From the NCBI RefSeq assembly GCF_030409325.1, contig NZ_JAUFPR010000008.1, positions 186,001 through 250,000 on the forward strand: a DNA stretch of 64,000 nucleotides. The letters are read 5' to 3'. A program made the translations under genes and the position numbers. The notes below the pieces were generated by a model, which was not told the origin of the DNA, made no database searches, and saw only the letters and a list, made by a program, of their open reading frames with translations. Below, one piece after another: positions 50,029 through 59,127 of this stretch. How positions within the stretch are numbered: position 1 is the first letter of the stretch; every line of letters starts with the position of its first letter. The DNA is from Mucilaginibacter aquaedulcis. Its GTDB lineage: Bacteria > Bacteroidota > Bacteroidia > Sphingobacteriales > Sphingobacteriaceae.

Positions 50029-51162
50029 TTAAAAAGATTGCCCTAAACCAACATAAAAGCCGCTCTGCCTGGCTTCGCCTGCAATTTTTTGACCAATGCC
50101 GTAATCGGCACGGATGCTCAGACCTTTTTCTATGTCGAAAAAGTAACGCAGACCGCCTCCGTAATTTGGTTTCAGTTCGCTGAAGCTAAAATCTTTGTTA
50201 AACACTTCGCCGGTGCCCACAAAACCAACTACACCAATACGCTCGCTCAAACGGTAACGCAGTTCAGTTTGGCCAACGGTTAAGTTACGGTCGCGATAAC
50301 GGCCATTGTAGTAGCCCCGCATAATTTCGTCGTTACCCATGGCTGGCAGCAGAAAAAACGGCGATTGGCCGCCGAGCATGCTTTGGTCCTGAATATCTAT
50401 CCCCAGTACTAATTTTTTGGTTAGCAAAAAGAACTGGCTGTACTCGAAATTAAAAAAGCCTCCCTTATAATCAAAGCCTGAAATGCCTTTGGTTAATTGC
50501 AGTGAAGTAGTGATTAAAGCGCCACGGGTGGTATAAGTATTATTATTCCTGCTATCAAAAATAAGGCTTGGGCCTACATATACACTCGTGCCGCCATCCC
50601 TGAACTGCACACGAGGGTCGGTATAAAAAATACTGTTGGCTTGTCCATCACTAAAGCTATAATGGTCGCCGCCGGCAACTACGCCCACATAAAAATTATC
50701 AGCTACTTTTTTTTCAGCAGCAAAGTTTACTTTAAGGCGTTTCTGGCCAATACGGTCGGTATTGGCTTTGAGTGTATTATTGCCGATGCCGTAAAAGTCA
50801 AAAGGGAAATTGATATAACCAATGCCTGCAGTAAAGTGATATTTGTTTTGAGGTGTCCAGTAGCTGGTGCTCAGGCTTAGCCTGTTTTGTCCTTTAGTAG
50901 TAAGGGTGGCATAACCAAAAATGTTTGATACCCGGGTTATGCGACTTACTGTATCTGTATAAAAGGAATATAAACCGGCACCTCCGGCTTCAAGCCCTGT
51001 TTCGGGCGCCGAACTGAGTACCGGTAAAATAACAAAGCTACTTTTTTTAGTAGTATCCTTATCAAAATACATTTTGCGGATAAATTTTGGAAGCAGCTTG
51101 GTTTGTGAAAAGGCGCTTTGAACGCCTGTTAATATAAGCAGAGTGATGATTATTTTTTTCAT
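50029..51162 (-). CDS. BamA/TamA family outer membrane barrel protein
   Basis: The 377-residue protein has a signal peptide (IIITLLILTGVQSAFSQ). A 16-strand-type barrel of the surface antigen D15 family follows: SFVILPVLSSAPETGLEAGGAGLYSFY near residue 42, SLIFDSRNNNTYTTRGALITTSL with the RxxxxPxxG-like turn region, and LRYFFDIEKGLSIRADYGIG near the end. There are no POTRA domains, so this is a short barrel-only form; it ends with the outer-membrane C-terminal Phe (VGLGQSF). It probably has a transport or secretion role in the outer membrane, not the essential BamA function. Confidence 0.87.
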   Translation of the reverse strand: MKKIIITLLILTGVQSAFSQTKLLPKFIRKMYFDKDTTKKSSFVILPVLSSAPETGLEAGGAGLYSFYTDTVSRITRVSNIFGYATLTTKGQNRLSLSTSYWTPQNKYHFTAGIGYINFPFDFYGIGNNTLKANTDRIGQKRLKVNFAAEKKVADNFYVGVVAGGDHYSFSDGQANSIFYTDPRVQFRDGGTSVYVGPSLIFDSRNNNTYTTRGALITTSLQLTKGISGFDYKGGFFNFEYSQFFLLTKKLVLGIDIQDQSMLGGQSPFFLLPAMGNDEIMRGYYNGRYRDRNLTVGQTELRYRLSERIGVVGFVGTGEVFNKDFSFSELKPNYGGGLRYFFDIEKGLSIRADYGIGQKIAGEARQSGFYVGLGQSF

Positions 51163-51176
51163 AGGTAATGCGGCCG

Positions 51177-51184
51177 CAAATATA
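51177..51184 (-). promoter_or_regulatory. Candidate promoter of the BamA-like gene
   Basis: On the minus strand TATATTTG matches TAnnTTTG, 14 bp before the start codon. The -33 region falls inside the CACAT repeats. Confidence 0.45.
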
Positions 51185-51420
51185 TGATTATAGATGTGGA
51201 AATGTGCGAATGCGTGGATGTGCAGATATGCGAATGTGAAGATGGGTAGATGATGAAAATGTGCGGAGTCTCGATAATGAAAATAACCTGCCTAAAATAC
51301 GTACCATTAAAATACGTGAAGAAACCGCATAATTTTTATTCCAATCCATCTGCACGTCTGAAATATGCATATTTCCACATCCACTCATTTGCACATCTGA
51401 AATTTGCACATCCTCACATC
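51185..51420. repeat. Region of degenerate TTTGCACATC / GATGTGCAGAT repeats
   Basis: From 51193 to 51265 the plus strand repeats GATGTGGAAATGTGCGAAT-like words. From 51355 to 51420 it repeats the complement, ATTTGCACATCTGAAATTTG-like words, so the two ends are inverted. Words of the same kind occur at 30294-30330 before lepB copy 2. The region fills the 51163-51461 gap between divergent genes; I see no coding sequence. Confidence 0.55.
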
Positions 51421-51431
51421 AATAAAATGCC

Positions 51432-51439
51432 TACTTTTG
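51432..51439 (+). promoter_or_regulatory. Candidate promoter of the deoxyhypusine synthase homologue
   Basis: TACTTTTG matches TAnnTTTG, 22 bp before the start codon at 51462. The nearest TTTG (51403-51406) is 25 bp upstream, longer than usual. Confidence 0.45.
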
Positions 51440-51461
51440 TGCCGAATTTTATTGATACACT

Positions 51462-52442
51462 ATGAGCATCACACGAGGACCTATTTCGCAGTTTATTGAA
51501 AAAAACTACCTGCACTTTAACTCAGCAGCATTAATGGATGCCGCCAAAGGATACGAAACGCATCTTGACGAAGGCGGTAAAATGATGGTTACCCTTGCCG
51601 GTGCCATGAGTACAGCTGAGCTGGGTATTTCGCTGGCCGAAATGATACGCCAGGATAAAATTGCTATTATATCATGTACAGGTGCCAACCTGGAAGAGGA
51701 TATCATGAACCTTGTAGCACATTCGCACTACAAAAGGGTACCTAACTACCGCGACCTGAGCCCACAGGAAGAGTGGGACCTGCTTGAAAATCACTATAAC
51801 CGCGTTACCGATACCTGTATCCCGGAAGAAGAAGCTTTCCGCCGTTTGCAAAAACATATCCACAAAATATGGAAAGATGCTGATAACAGTGGTGAGCGTT
51901 ACTTTCCGCACGAGTATATGTACAAAATATTACTAAGCGGCGAGCTGGAGCAGTATTATGAAATTGACCCTAAAAATTCATGGATGCTGGCTGCTGCCGA
52001 AAAGAACCTGCCTATTGTTGTTCCGGGTTGGGAAGACAGTACCATGGGTAACATATTTGCATCTTATATTATTAAAGGCGAGTTAAAGGCATCAACCATG
52101 AAAAGTGGTATTGAATATATGGCCTGGCTTGCCGATTGGTATACCAAAAACTCATCGGGTAAAGGCATTGGCTTTTTCCAGATAGGTGGTGGTATTGCCG
52201 GCGATTTCCCGATTTGCGTTGTACCGATGCTTTACCAGGATATGGAAATGCATGACGTTCCGTTCTGGAGCTACTTCTGCCAGATATCTGATTCAACAAC
52301 ATCATATGGCTCATACTCAGGTGCTGTGCCAAATGAAAAAATAACCTGGGGTAAACTGGATATCCATACGCCTAAGTTTATTGTAGAAAGCGACGCCACA
52401 ATTGTTGCTCCCCTGATATTTGCCTGGATATTAAAACAATAA
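51462..52442 (+). CDS. Deoxyhypusine synthase family protein
   Basis: The 326-residue protein has the deoxyhypusine synthase fold signatures: MMVTLAGAMSTAELGISLAEMI near residue 41 and ISCTGANLEEDIMNLVAH near 70. The C-terminal DSTTSYGSYSGAVPNEKITWGKL corresponds to the SDSGARPDEAVSWGKI region of the eukaryotic enzyme. The position of the catalytic lysine (GGGVxKHHI in human DHS) reads GGGIAGDFP here, so Lys is replaced by Gly247. Bacteria lack eIF5A, so the substrate must differ; a polyamine-related reaction using spermidine or a relative is the reasonable guess. Monocistronic, ended by a hairpin. Confidence 0.88.
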   Translation: MSITRGPISQFIEKNYLHFNSAALMDAAKGYETHLDEGGKMMVTLAGAMSTAELGISLAEMIRQDKIAIISCTGANLEEDIMNLVAHSHYKRVPNYRDLSPQEEWDLLENHYNRVTDTCIPEEEAFRRLQKHIHKIWKDADNSGERYFPHEYMYKILLSGELEQYYEIDPKNSWMLAAAEKNLPIVVPGWEDSTMGNIFASYIIKGELKASTMKSGIEYMAWLADWYTKNSSGKGIGFFQIGGGIAGDFPICVVPMLYQDMEMHDVPFWSYFCQISDSTTSYGSYSGAVPNEKITWGKLDIHTPKFIVESDATIVAPLIFAWILKQ

Positions 52443-52455
52443 TTTAAATTTTCAA

Positions 52456-52502
52456 TTGGCCGGCAATGCAATCGATCCGCAAAAAATGGCATTGCCGGCC
52501 AA
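52456..52502 (+). terminator. Hairpin after the deoxyhypusine synthase homologue
   Basis: TTGGCCGGCAATGC (52456-52469) and GCATTGCCGGCCAA (52489-52502) are perfect complements across a 19-nt loop. No clean U-tract follows, so it may stabilise the 3' end as much as terminate. Confidence 0.55.
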
Positions 52503-52604
52503 AAAGGCCTCTATTTGTATTTAAAAGGCTTTTTGCGATTATTTAGAACGATTATAAATTATAGGTTGGTGTCATTTATGTGTCAGCGATACTGTAATAA
52601 ATTT

Positions 52605-52612
52605 TACTTTTG
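52605..52612 (+). promoter_or_regulatory. Candidate promoter of the respiratory operon
   Basis: TACTTTTG matches TAnnTTTG and would start a transcript with a leader of about 80 nt before actA at 52696. A weak TTTATG about 25 bp upstream may serve as -33. No other promoter-like site is seen in 52503-52695. Confidence 0.5.
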
Positions 52613-52695
52613 TGCCTGTAAATATCAGATGGTGCATACATCTTTACAGCGGGTTCAAACATTAATATAAAAATTATTTAGCATAATTACACTTT

Positions 52696-53982
52696 ATGAG
52701 AAGCTTCTCATTGATTTTTAAACAATTCTCAAGGTCGGTTGTGTTAATTGCCGGGTTTGCTTTTTGGGGTCTTTCAAATGCTTATGCTCAGGCCGACGCG
52801 GCTAAAGGCGAGGCAATATTTAAAGCCAAATGTACAGCCTGTCATAAGATCGACGTGCAGCTTGTTGGTCCCGCCCTGGGTCCGCAGCTTACCGAAGAAA
52901 CGGACGACAAGTATCTTATCCAGTGGATCCAGAACAACCAGGCGTTGATCGCAGCAAAAAATCCAAAAGCGTTAAAGATCTACAATCAGTTTAACCAGGC
53001 TGGCATGACCGTATTCACCGAGCTTTCTGACGGTGATGTAGGTAACATATTAGCGTATGTACGCGGCTCATGGAAAACCATGCAGGACGAAAAGGCCAAA
53101 GGTGGCCCAGCCGGTGGCGCTAACGCTGCTGCAGCTGAAAGCGGTCCGAGCAGTATGGTTATCTGGGGATTGATAGCAGTTATTATTATTGCGTTTATCG
53201 TAATATTAGTATTAAACAGGGTAGTAGCTACATTAGAGCGCTTATTACTTAAAGGTAAAGGTGTTGTAATTGAAGAAGAAGCTGAGCCTGCTGCTGCCGA
53301 AGCTGCTGATAAGAAAGCTGAACTGATTAAAAGTATCCTTAAAAATAAGAAGCTTGTTTTCTTCATTATCCTTTGCGGTACTATCGCTATGGGCAGCTGG
53401 GGATGGGTTACGTTATGGAACACTAACGTACACACAGGCTACCAACCGGTACAGCCAATTAAATACTCACATGAGCTGCACGCTGGTACAATGAAAATTG
53501 ATTGTCAGTACTGCCACTCAGGAGCTTACAAATCTAAAAATGCTTCTATACCATCATTAAACGTTTGTATGAACTGCCACAAGGTTGTTAAAACCGAGTC
53601 GCCAGAGATTCACAAAATATATGATGCTTTGGGTTACGATCCAAAAACACAAAAGTATGACAGCACTGCGGCTAAGCCTATCCAATGGATACGCGTTCAC
53701 AACCTGCCTGATCTGGCTTACTTTAACCACTCACAGCACGTAAAAGTTGGCGGTATCAAATGTCAAACTTGTCATGGTCCGGTTCAAACCATGAAAGAGG
53801 TTTACCAATACTCACCGCTTACCATGAAATGGTGTATTCAGTGCCACAAACGTACCGAAGTTAACGGTAAAGGAAACGCTTACTATGATAGCATACTTGC
53901 TGCTCATGACAAGATCAAGAAGGGCGAGAAGGTTACTGCCGCAGTATTAGGTGGTATCGAGTGCGGTAAATGTCACTATTAA
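52696..53982 (+). CDS. actA: Alternative complex III subunit ActA, multiheme cytochrome c with an extra N-terminal heme domain
   Basis: The 428-residue protein has a signal peptide (SVVLIAGFAFWGLSNAYAQ) and then a mono-heme cytochrome c domain with CTACH at 46-50. A membrane span follows at about 154-177, a second at about 223-245, and then a domain with five CxxCH sites (CQYCH, CMNCH, CQTCH, CIQCH, CGKCH). The five-heme part is ActA of alternative complex III, which takes electrons from quinol. The N-terminal domain is an added sixth heme. It acts on the periplasmic side and heads the operon. Confidence 0.93.
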   Translation: MRSFSLIFKQFSRSVVLIAGFAFWGLSNAYAQADAAKGEAIFKAKCTACHKIDVQLVGPALGPQLTEETDDKYLIQWIQNNQALIAAKNPKALKIYNQFNQAGMTVFTELSDGDVGNILAYVRGSWKTMQDEKAKGGPAGGANAAAAESGPSSMVIWGLIAVIIIAFIVILVLNRVVATLERLLLKGKGVVIEEEAEPAAAEAADKKAELIKSILKNKKLVFFIILCGTIAMGSWGWVTLWNTNVHTGYQPVQPIKYSHELHAGTMKIDCQYCHSGAYKSKNASIPSLNVCMNCHKVVKTESPEIHKIYDALGYDPKTQKYDSTAAKPIQWIRVHNLPDLAYFNHSQHVKVGGIKCQTCHGPVQTMKEVYQYSPLTMKWCIQCHKRTEVNGKGNAYYDSILAAHDKIKKGEKVTAAVLGGIECGKCHY

Positions 53983-54021
53983 TTAATAAGAATTTTTAGC
54001 ATTACAGTTTATATAACTTAA

Positions 54022-57000
54022 ATGGACAGCAATAAAAAATACTGGAAAGGTTTAGAAGAACTAAACAGAACACCAGAATTTGTTGAGAAAAATAAAAACG
54101 AGTTTGCCGAACCGATTCCAATTGAGGAAATACTTAGTGGCGACGGTTTATCGGCTAAAACTCCACGCCGTGACTTTTTAAAAGCGCTTGGCTTTGGTGT
54201 GGGTGCGGTAACATTGGCTGCCTGTCAGCGTGTTCCTGTACACAAATCAATTCCTTACCTTATTAAACCTGAGGAGGTTACTCCTGGTGTAGCTAACTAT
54301 TATTCTTCAACTTATGAAGGACAGGCTATCCTGGTTAAAACCCGTGAAGGCCGCCCTATTAAAGTTGAGGGTAACCCGAATGATGTTTTCGCTAAAGGTG
54401 GTTTGGGTGCACAGGCTCAGGCATCGGTACTTGATCTGTACGATGTAAACCGTTTGAAAGATCCAAAACTGAACGGCAGCGATGCAGGTTGGTCAGAAGT
54501 TGATGCTTTTGTTATTAAAGAACTTGCAGCTATCAAAGCAGCGGGTAAAAACATCCGCTTAATAACTTCAACCGTACACAGCCCTTCTACTTTAGCTGTT
54601 ATTGCTGATTTCATTGCGCAATATCCAACTGCTAAACATATTAATTACGACGCGGTGTCTTATACAGGTATAATTCAGGCTAACCAAAACAGCTTTGGTA
54701 AAGCCGTTCTACCTCACTATAACTTTGATAAAGCTGATGTTATTGTAAGCTTTGGTGCTGATTTTCTTGGAACCTGGATCTCGGGCGAAGAGTTTACCCG
54801 TCAGTACGTATCAAACCGTAATGGCCAGTCGCTTAAAAACAAAAAGATGTCGCGCCATATCCAGTTTGAAACTGGAATGAGCTTAACTGGTACCAACGCA
54901 GATAACCGTTACCCGGTTAAACCATCTGAAGAAGGTATCGCGCTGATCAGCTTATATAACGCTATCTCTGGTACAACTTTACCAGGTTCTAAAAAATTAA
55001 CTAATAAAGCGGTTGATAATGCAATCACTTTAGCTGCTAAAGAATTGGTTGCCGCTAAAGGAAAAGCTTTAGTTGTAGCAGGTTCAAATGATGTAGCTAC
55101 TCAGGTTTTAGTTAACGCCATCAACTCATTATTAGGTAGCTACGGAACTACTATTGATTTGGATAACCCATCAAAACAATACGCCGGTAACGATGCTGAG
55201 TTTGTTGAGTTTATCAATGAAGTGAATCGTGGTGAGGTTGCAGCAGTATTTTTACTGAATGTTAATCCTGCTTATGATTACTTTAAAGGTGCCGAATTTA
55301 AAACCGCTCTTAATAAAGTTCGTTTAAAAGTATCATTTGCTGATCATGATGATGAAACAGCAAGCTTAGCAAACGTAGTTGCTCCAAATCATCACTACTT
55401 AGAGTCATGGGGTGATTCAAATGCTCTTGAAGGATACTATACTGTAATACAGCCAACCATTAACCCGGTTTACAATACCCGCCAGGCAGAACACAGCTTG
55501 TTGGTATGGTCAGAAAACGCGGTCAAAGATTACTACACTTATGTACGTAATAACTGGAACAATGGCCTGTTAGCAAAAGGTGGTTTATCTGGCCAAAAAG
55601 GTTGGGAAACCTTATTGCAAACCGGTATGATCAATACTCCTGCAAATACTGCAGGTGCTTATACCTTCAGCCGTGATCTGAATGCAGTTGCTCAAACCAT
55701 ATTAACTCATAGCGCAGCCCTTGTTGCCGGTGATGGTAAATTTGAGTTACAAGTGTATCAATCACAAGCTTTAGGTGATGGTAAACGTGCTAACAATCCA
55801 TGGTTACAGGAGTTGCCTGATCCGGTATCGAAAGTTACCTGGGATAACTTTGTAGCAGTTTCTGTTGCTGATATTAAAAAATTAAAGCTTGACGAAGGCG
55901 ATGTAATCAAAATTACAGCTAATGGTTATACAGTTGAACTTCCTGTACTGGCACAACCAGGTCAGGCTCAGGGAACTATCTCCATAGCTTTAGGTTACGG
56001 CCGTACACAAGCTGGCCCTGTAGGTAATAATGTAGGTAAAAATGCATTCCCTTTCTACAGCTTCCGCAATGGAACTTTCCAAACCAGCGCTATAGTTAGC
56101 ACTTTTGATAAAACAAGCGTTAAATCTCCGCTTGCGCAAACACAAACGCACCATTCATACGAAGGTCGTAGCGTGATCCGCGAAGCTAAATTTTCTGAAT
56201 ACAAAAAGAACCCTGCCGTACATAGCGGTAACGAGGGTGGCCATAAAAACTACGACGAAGAGAGCTTATGGGATGTGCCAAGTCACGACCGCCCTGTTTA
56301 TGACTGGGTTATGGCTATCGATCTTAATGCATGTACCGGTTGTGGTGCCTGTGTGGTAGCTTGTAGCGCAGAAAACAATATCCCTGTTGTAGGTAAAGAC
56401 GAAGTACGCCGCCGTCGCGAAATGCATTGGATACGTATCGACCGTTACTACAGCTACGAAGAGAAAAACGAAAACGTTACTGAAGAATACGAGATTGCGA
56501 AATTGGAAGATGATGCTTTTGACCGTGTGTCAGTAGTTCACCAGCCTATGCTTTGCCAGCACTGTGATCACGCACCTTGCGAAACAGTTTGCCCGGTATT
56601 AGCAACCGTTCACTCATCAGAAGGTTTAAACCAGATGGCCTACAACCGTTGCGTAGGTACACGTTATTGCGCAAATAACTGTCCATACAAAGTTCGCCGT
56701 TTTAACTGGTTCAACTACTGGAACGATTCTCGTTTTGATAACTACCTGAACAATGAGCATACTCAACTGGTATTAAACCCTGATGTTGTTACCCGTTTCC
56801 GCGGTGTAATGGAAAAATGCTCAATGTGCGTACAACGTATACAAGCTGGTAAATTAAAGGCAAAAATTGAAAAACGTCCGTTGAAAGATGGTGAGATCAA
56901 AGTTGCCTGTCAGCAAACATGTTCTGCAAACGCCATTGTTTTTGGTAACAGAAATGATCCTAATTCAGAAGTTTCAAAAGCATTGAAGAGCGAAAGAACT

Positions 57001-57084
57001 TATTACGTGCTTGAGGAATTGAACGTACAGCCAGGTATTGGTTACCAAACAAAAATTAGAAACGTATCAGAATTAGAGGCTTAA
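54022..57084 (+). CDS. actB: Alternative complex III subunit ActB (iron-sulfur/molybdopterin-type fold)
   Basis: The 1020-residue protein has a twin-arginine signal inside an N-terminal extension (PRRDFLKALGFGVGAVTLAAC, Arg49-Arg50, followed by a lipobox-like Cys68). About 670 residues of molybdopterin-oxidoreductase-like fold without the usual cofactor motifs follow. A C-terminal ferredoxin-like domain from about 755 has four cysteine clusters (CTGCGACVVAC, CQHCDHAPCETVCPV, CVGTRYCANNCPY, CSMCVQ with CQQTC). This is the fused ActB1-ActB2 form. It forms the periplasmic electron path from quinol to the hemes. Confidence 0.95.
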   Translation: MDSNKKYWKGLEELNRTPEFVEKNKNEFAEPIPIEEILSGDGLSAKTPRRDFLKALGFGVGAVTLAACQRVPVHKSIPYLIKPEEVTPGVANYYSSTYEGQAILVKTREGRPIKVEGNPNDVFAKGGLGAQAQASVLDLYDVNRLKDPKLNGSDAGWSEVDAFVIKELAAIKAAGKNIRLITSTVHSPSTLAVIADFIAQYPTAKHINYDAVSYTGIIQANQNSFGKAVLPHYNFDKADVIVSFGADFLGTWISGEEFTRQYVSNRNGQSLKNKKMSRHIQFETGMSLTGTNADNRYPVKPSEEGIALISLYNAISGTTLPGSKKLTNKAVDNAITLAAKELVAAKGKALVVAGSNDVATQVLVNAINSLLGSYGTTIDLDNPSKQYAGNDAEFVEFINEVNRGEVAAVFLLNVNPAYDYFKGAEFKTALNKVRLKVSFADHDDETASLANVVAPNHHYLESWGDSNALEGYYTVIQPTINPVYNTRQAEHSLLVWSENAVKDYYTYVRNNWNNGLLAKGGLSGQKGWETLLQTGMINTPANTAGAYTFSRDLNAVAQTILTHSAALVAGDGKFELQVYQSQALGDGKRANNPWLQELPDPVSKVTWDNFVAVSVADIKKLKLDEGDVIKITANGYTVELPVLAQPGQAQGTISIALGYGRTQAGPVGNNVGKNAFPFYSFRNGTFQTSAIVSTFDKTSVKSPLAQTQTHHSYEGRSVIREAKFSEYKKNPAVHSGNEGGHKNYDEESLWDVPSHDRPVYDWVMAIDLNACTGCGACVVACSAENNIPVVGKDEVRRRREMHWIRIDRYYSYEEKNENVTEEYEIAKLEDDAFDRVSVVHQPMLCQHCDHAPCETVCPVLATVHSSEGLNQMAYNRCVGTRYCANNCPYKVRRFNWFNYWNDSRFDNYLNNEHTQLVLNPDVVTRFRGVMEKCSMCVQRIQAGKLKAKIEKRPLKDGEIKVACQQTCSANAIVFGNRNDPNSEVSKALKSERTYYVLEELNVQPGIGYQTKIRNVSELEA

Positions 57085-57111
57085 AATTTTTATATACAGA
57101 GATTAAAATAT

Positions 57112-58584
57112 ATGGCATCTCATAGTGAATCAATAATAAGGGAACCGTTAATAACGGGTAAAAACATTACCTATGGTCAGATTACTGACGATATATTGCG
57201 CCCTGTAGAAAATATGCCGGGGAAAGCCTGGTGGATAGGTTTTACCGTAGCATCATTAGGAGCATTACTTTGGGTGTTTTCTATAAGCTACACATTCTGG
57301 TACGGTATCGGATCATGGGGTTTGAACAAAACTGTAGGATGGGCCTGGGATATCACTGGTTTCGTATGGTGGGTAGGTATCGGTCACGCCGGTACACTGA
57401 TCTCGGCTGTATTGTTACTGTTCCGTCAAAACTGGCGTAACTCAATTAACCGCTCTGCCGAGGCGATGACCATCTTCGCGGTAATTTGCGCGGCCACTTA
57501 CATCGGTGCTCACATGGGTCGCCCGTGGATGGCTCTTTATTCGCTTCCATTACCAAACCAGTACGGTTCTTTATGGGTTAACTTTAACTCACCGCTTATC
57601 TGGGACGTATTCGCGATTTCAACTTACTTCTCAGTTTCATTAGTATTCTGGTATACAGGTTTATTGCCGGATCTGGCTTCAATCCGTGACCGTGCAACCG
57701 GTCTTCGCCGCCGTATTTATTCGGTAGCATCATTCGGTTGGACCGGTTCTGTTAAAACCTGGCAACGTTTTGAAACTGTGTCACTTATTTTGGCAGGTTT
57801 ATCAACACCACTGGTACTTTCGGTACACACCATTGTATCTATGGACTTTGCTACATCGCTTGAACCGGGATGGCATACTACCATTTTCCCTCCTTACTTC
57901 GTTGCGGGAGCTATTTTCTCTGGTTTCGCCATGGTGCAAACACTATTGCTGGTAACGAGGAAAGTATTAGGACTTGAAAATTATATCACCATGTTCCACA
58001 TCGAATCCATGAATAAAATTATTCTGGTAACAGGTTCGGTTGTAGGTGTGGCATATATTACTGAGTTCTTTATAGCTTACTACTCAGGTGGCGAGTATGA
58101 GCAATATACCTTCTTAAACAGGTTTATTGGACCTTACTGGTGGGCTGCTTGTATGATGTACGGCTGTAACGTATTGATGACCCAGATGATGTGGTCGAAA
58201 AAAGTTAGAACAAACATCCCTATCTCATGGGTATTATCTATCATCGTAAACATCGGTATGTGGTTTGAGCGTTTTGTGATCATCGTAACTTCTTTACATC
58301 GTGATTATATTCCATCAAGCTGGGCTATGTTTTACCCAACCTGGATAGATGTGGGTGTGTTTGTGGGCTCAATAGGTATATTCTTTACCATGTTCCTTCT
58401 TTTCATCAGAGTATTACCTTCAGTAGCTATTGCCGAAGTGAAATTATTACTGAAGAGCTCAAGTGAGCAGGCTAAGAAGAAATTAATAGCAAAAGGACAC
58501 TTCGAGGCAGAGCATGTAGAGTTCTACAAAGATAACTTGATCAAGTTTGATAGCGTTGACCATTCTGAATACGAAAAAGCATAA
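57112..58584 (+). CDS. actC: Alternative complex III subunit ActC (NrfD-like quinol-binding membrane subunit)
   Basis: The 490-residue protein has about ten membrane spans of the NrfD/PsrC type, with FVWWVGIGHAGTLISAVLLLFRQNWR (about 85-110) carrying the conserved His and Gly residues of the family. GWHTTIFPPYFVAGAIFSGFAMV and HRDYIPSSWAMFYPTWIDVG are further signatures. It binds menaquinol in the membrane and may take part in proton movement. Homologous to ActF, it follows actB by 27 bp. Confidence 0.95.
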   Translation: MASHSESIIREPLITGKNITYGQITDDILRPVENMPGKAWWIGFTVASLGALLWVFSISYTFWYGIGSWGLNKTVGWAWDITGFVWWVGIGHAGTLISAVLLLFRQNWRNSINRSAEAMTIFAVICAATYIGAHMGRPWMALYSLPLPNQYGSLWVNFNSPLIWDVFAISTYFSVSLVFWYTGLLPDLASIRDRATGLRRRIYSVASFGWTGSVKTWQRFETVSLILAGLSTPLVLSVHTIVSMDFATSLEPGWHTTIFPPYFVAGAIFSGFAMVQTLLLVTRKVLGLENYITMFHIESMNKIILVTGSVVGVAYITEFFIAYYSGGEYEQYTFLNRFIGPYWWAACMMYGCNVLMTQMMWSKKVRTNIPISWVLSIIVNIGMWFERFVIIVTSLHRDYIPSSWAMFYPTWIDVGVFVGSIGIFFTMFLLFIRVLPSVAIAEVKLLLKSSSEQAKKKLIAKGHFEAEHVEFYKDNLIKFDSVDHSEYEKA

Positions 58585-58590
58585 CAAGCG

Positions 58591-59127
58591 ATGAGTAGCA
58601 CTAAATATATATTAGGCATTTTTGATGATCCCGATGAAATGATGCACGGGATTGACGGACTACAAAAAAATAGTGTCCCTATTTATGACGTTTACACGCC
58701 AATGCCTATCCACGGTATTGACGCTAAACTTGGCATAAAAGATTCAAGATTAGGCTATGCAGCATTTATGTTCGGCTGCATGGGCGGAACAACCATCTTT
58801 ACCATAGTTTATTACTTTTTGGTACATGACTGGCCAATGGACATCGGTGGTAAAAACTTTTTCGCTATACCCGATTTTATCCCGGTAACTTTTGAGTGGA
58901 CGGTATTATTTGCATCATATGGTATGGCATTTACCTTCTTCTTTGCAACACACCTTTTCCCGGGCCGCGCGCCAAGGGTAATGGATCTGAGAGCAACCAA
59001 CGATAAGTTTGTGATTGCTATTGATGCTAAAGGAAATATACCACACGAGGATATCAACAATATATTAAAAGAAGCAGGGGCAGTTGAAGTTAAGCATAAC
59101 GACAGAAAATATGTTAGCTATGAATAA
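58591..59127 (+). CDS. actD: Alternative complex III subunit ActD (DUF3341)
   Basis: The 178-residue protein is a DUF3341 member. It starts with a globular part (KYILGIFDDPDEMMHGIDGLQKNSVPIYDVYTPMPIHGIDAKLGIKDSRLG), then has two membrane spans (about 50-72 and 98-122, the second after FAIPDFIPVTFEWTVLFASYG). A C-terminal tail ends in KHNDRKYVSYE. It is a small structural subunit with no cofactor. Its stop overlaps the actE start by 8 bp, so the two are translationally coupled. Confidence 0.93.
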   Translation: MSSTKYILGIFDDPDEMMHGIDGLQKNSVPIYDVYTPMPIHGIDAKLGIKDSRLGYAAFMFGCMGGTTIFTIVYYFLVHDWPMDIGGKNFFAIPDFIPVTFEWTVLFASYGMAFTFFFATHLFPGRAPRVMDLRATNDKFVIAIDAKGNIPHEDINNILKEAGAVEVKHNDRKYVSYE

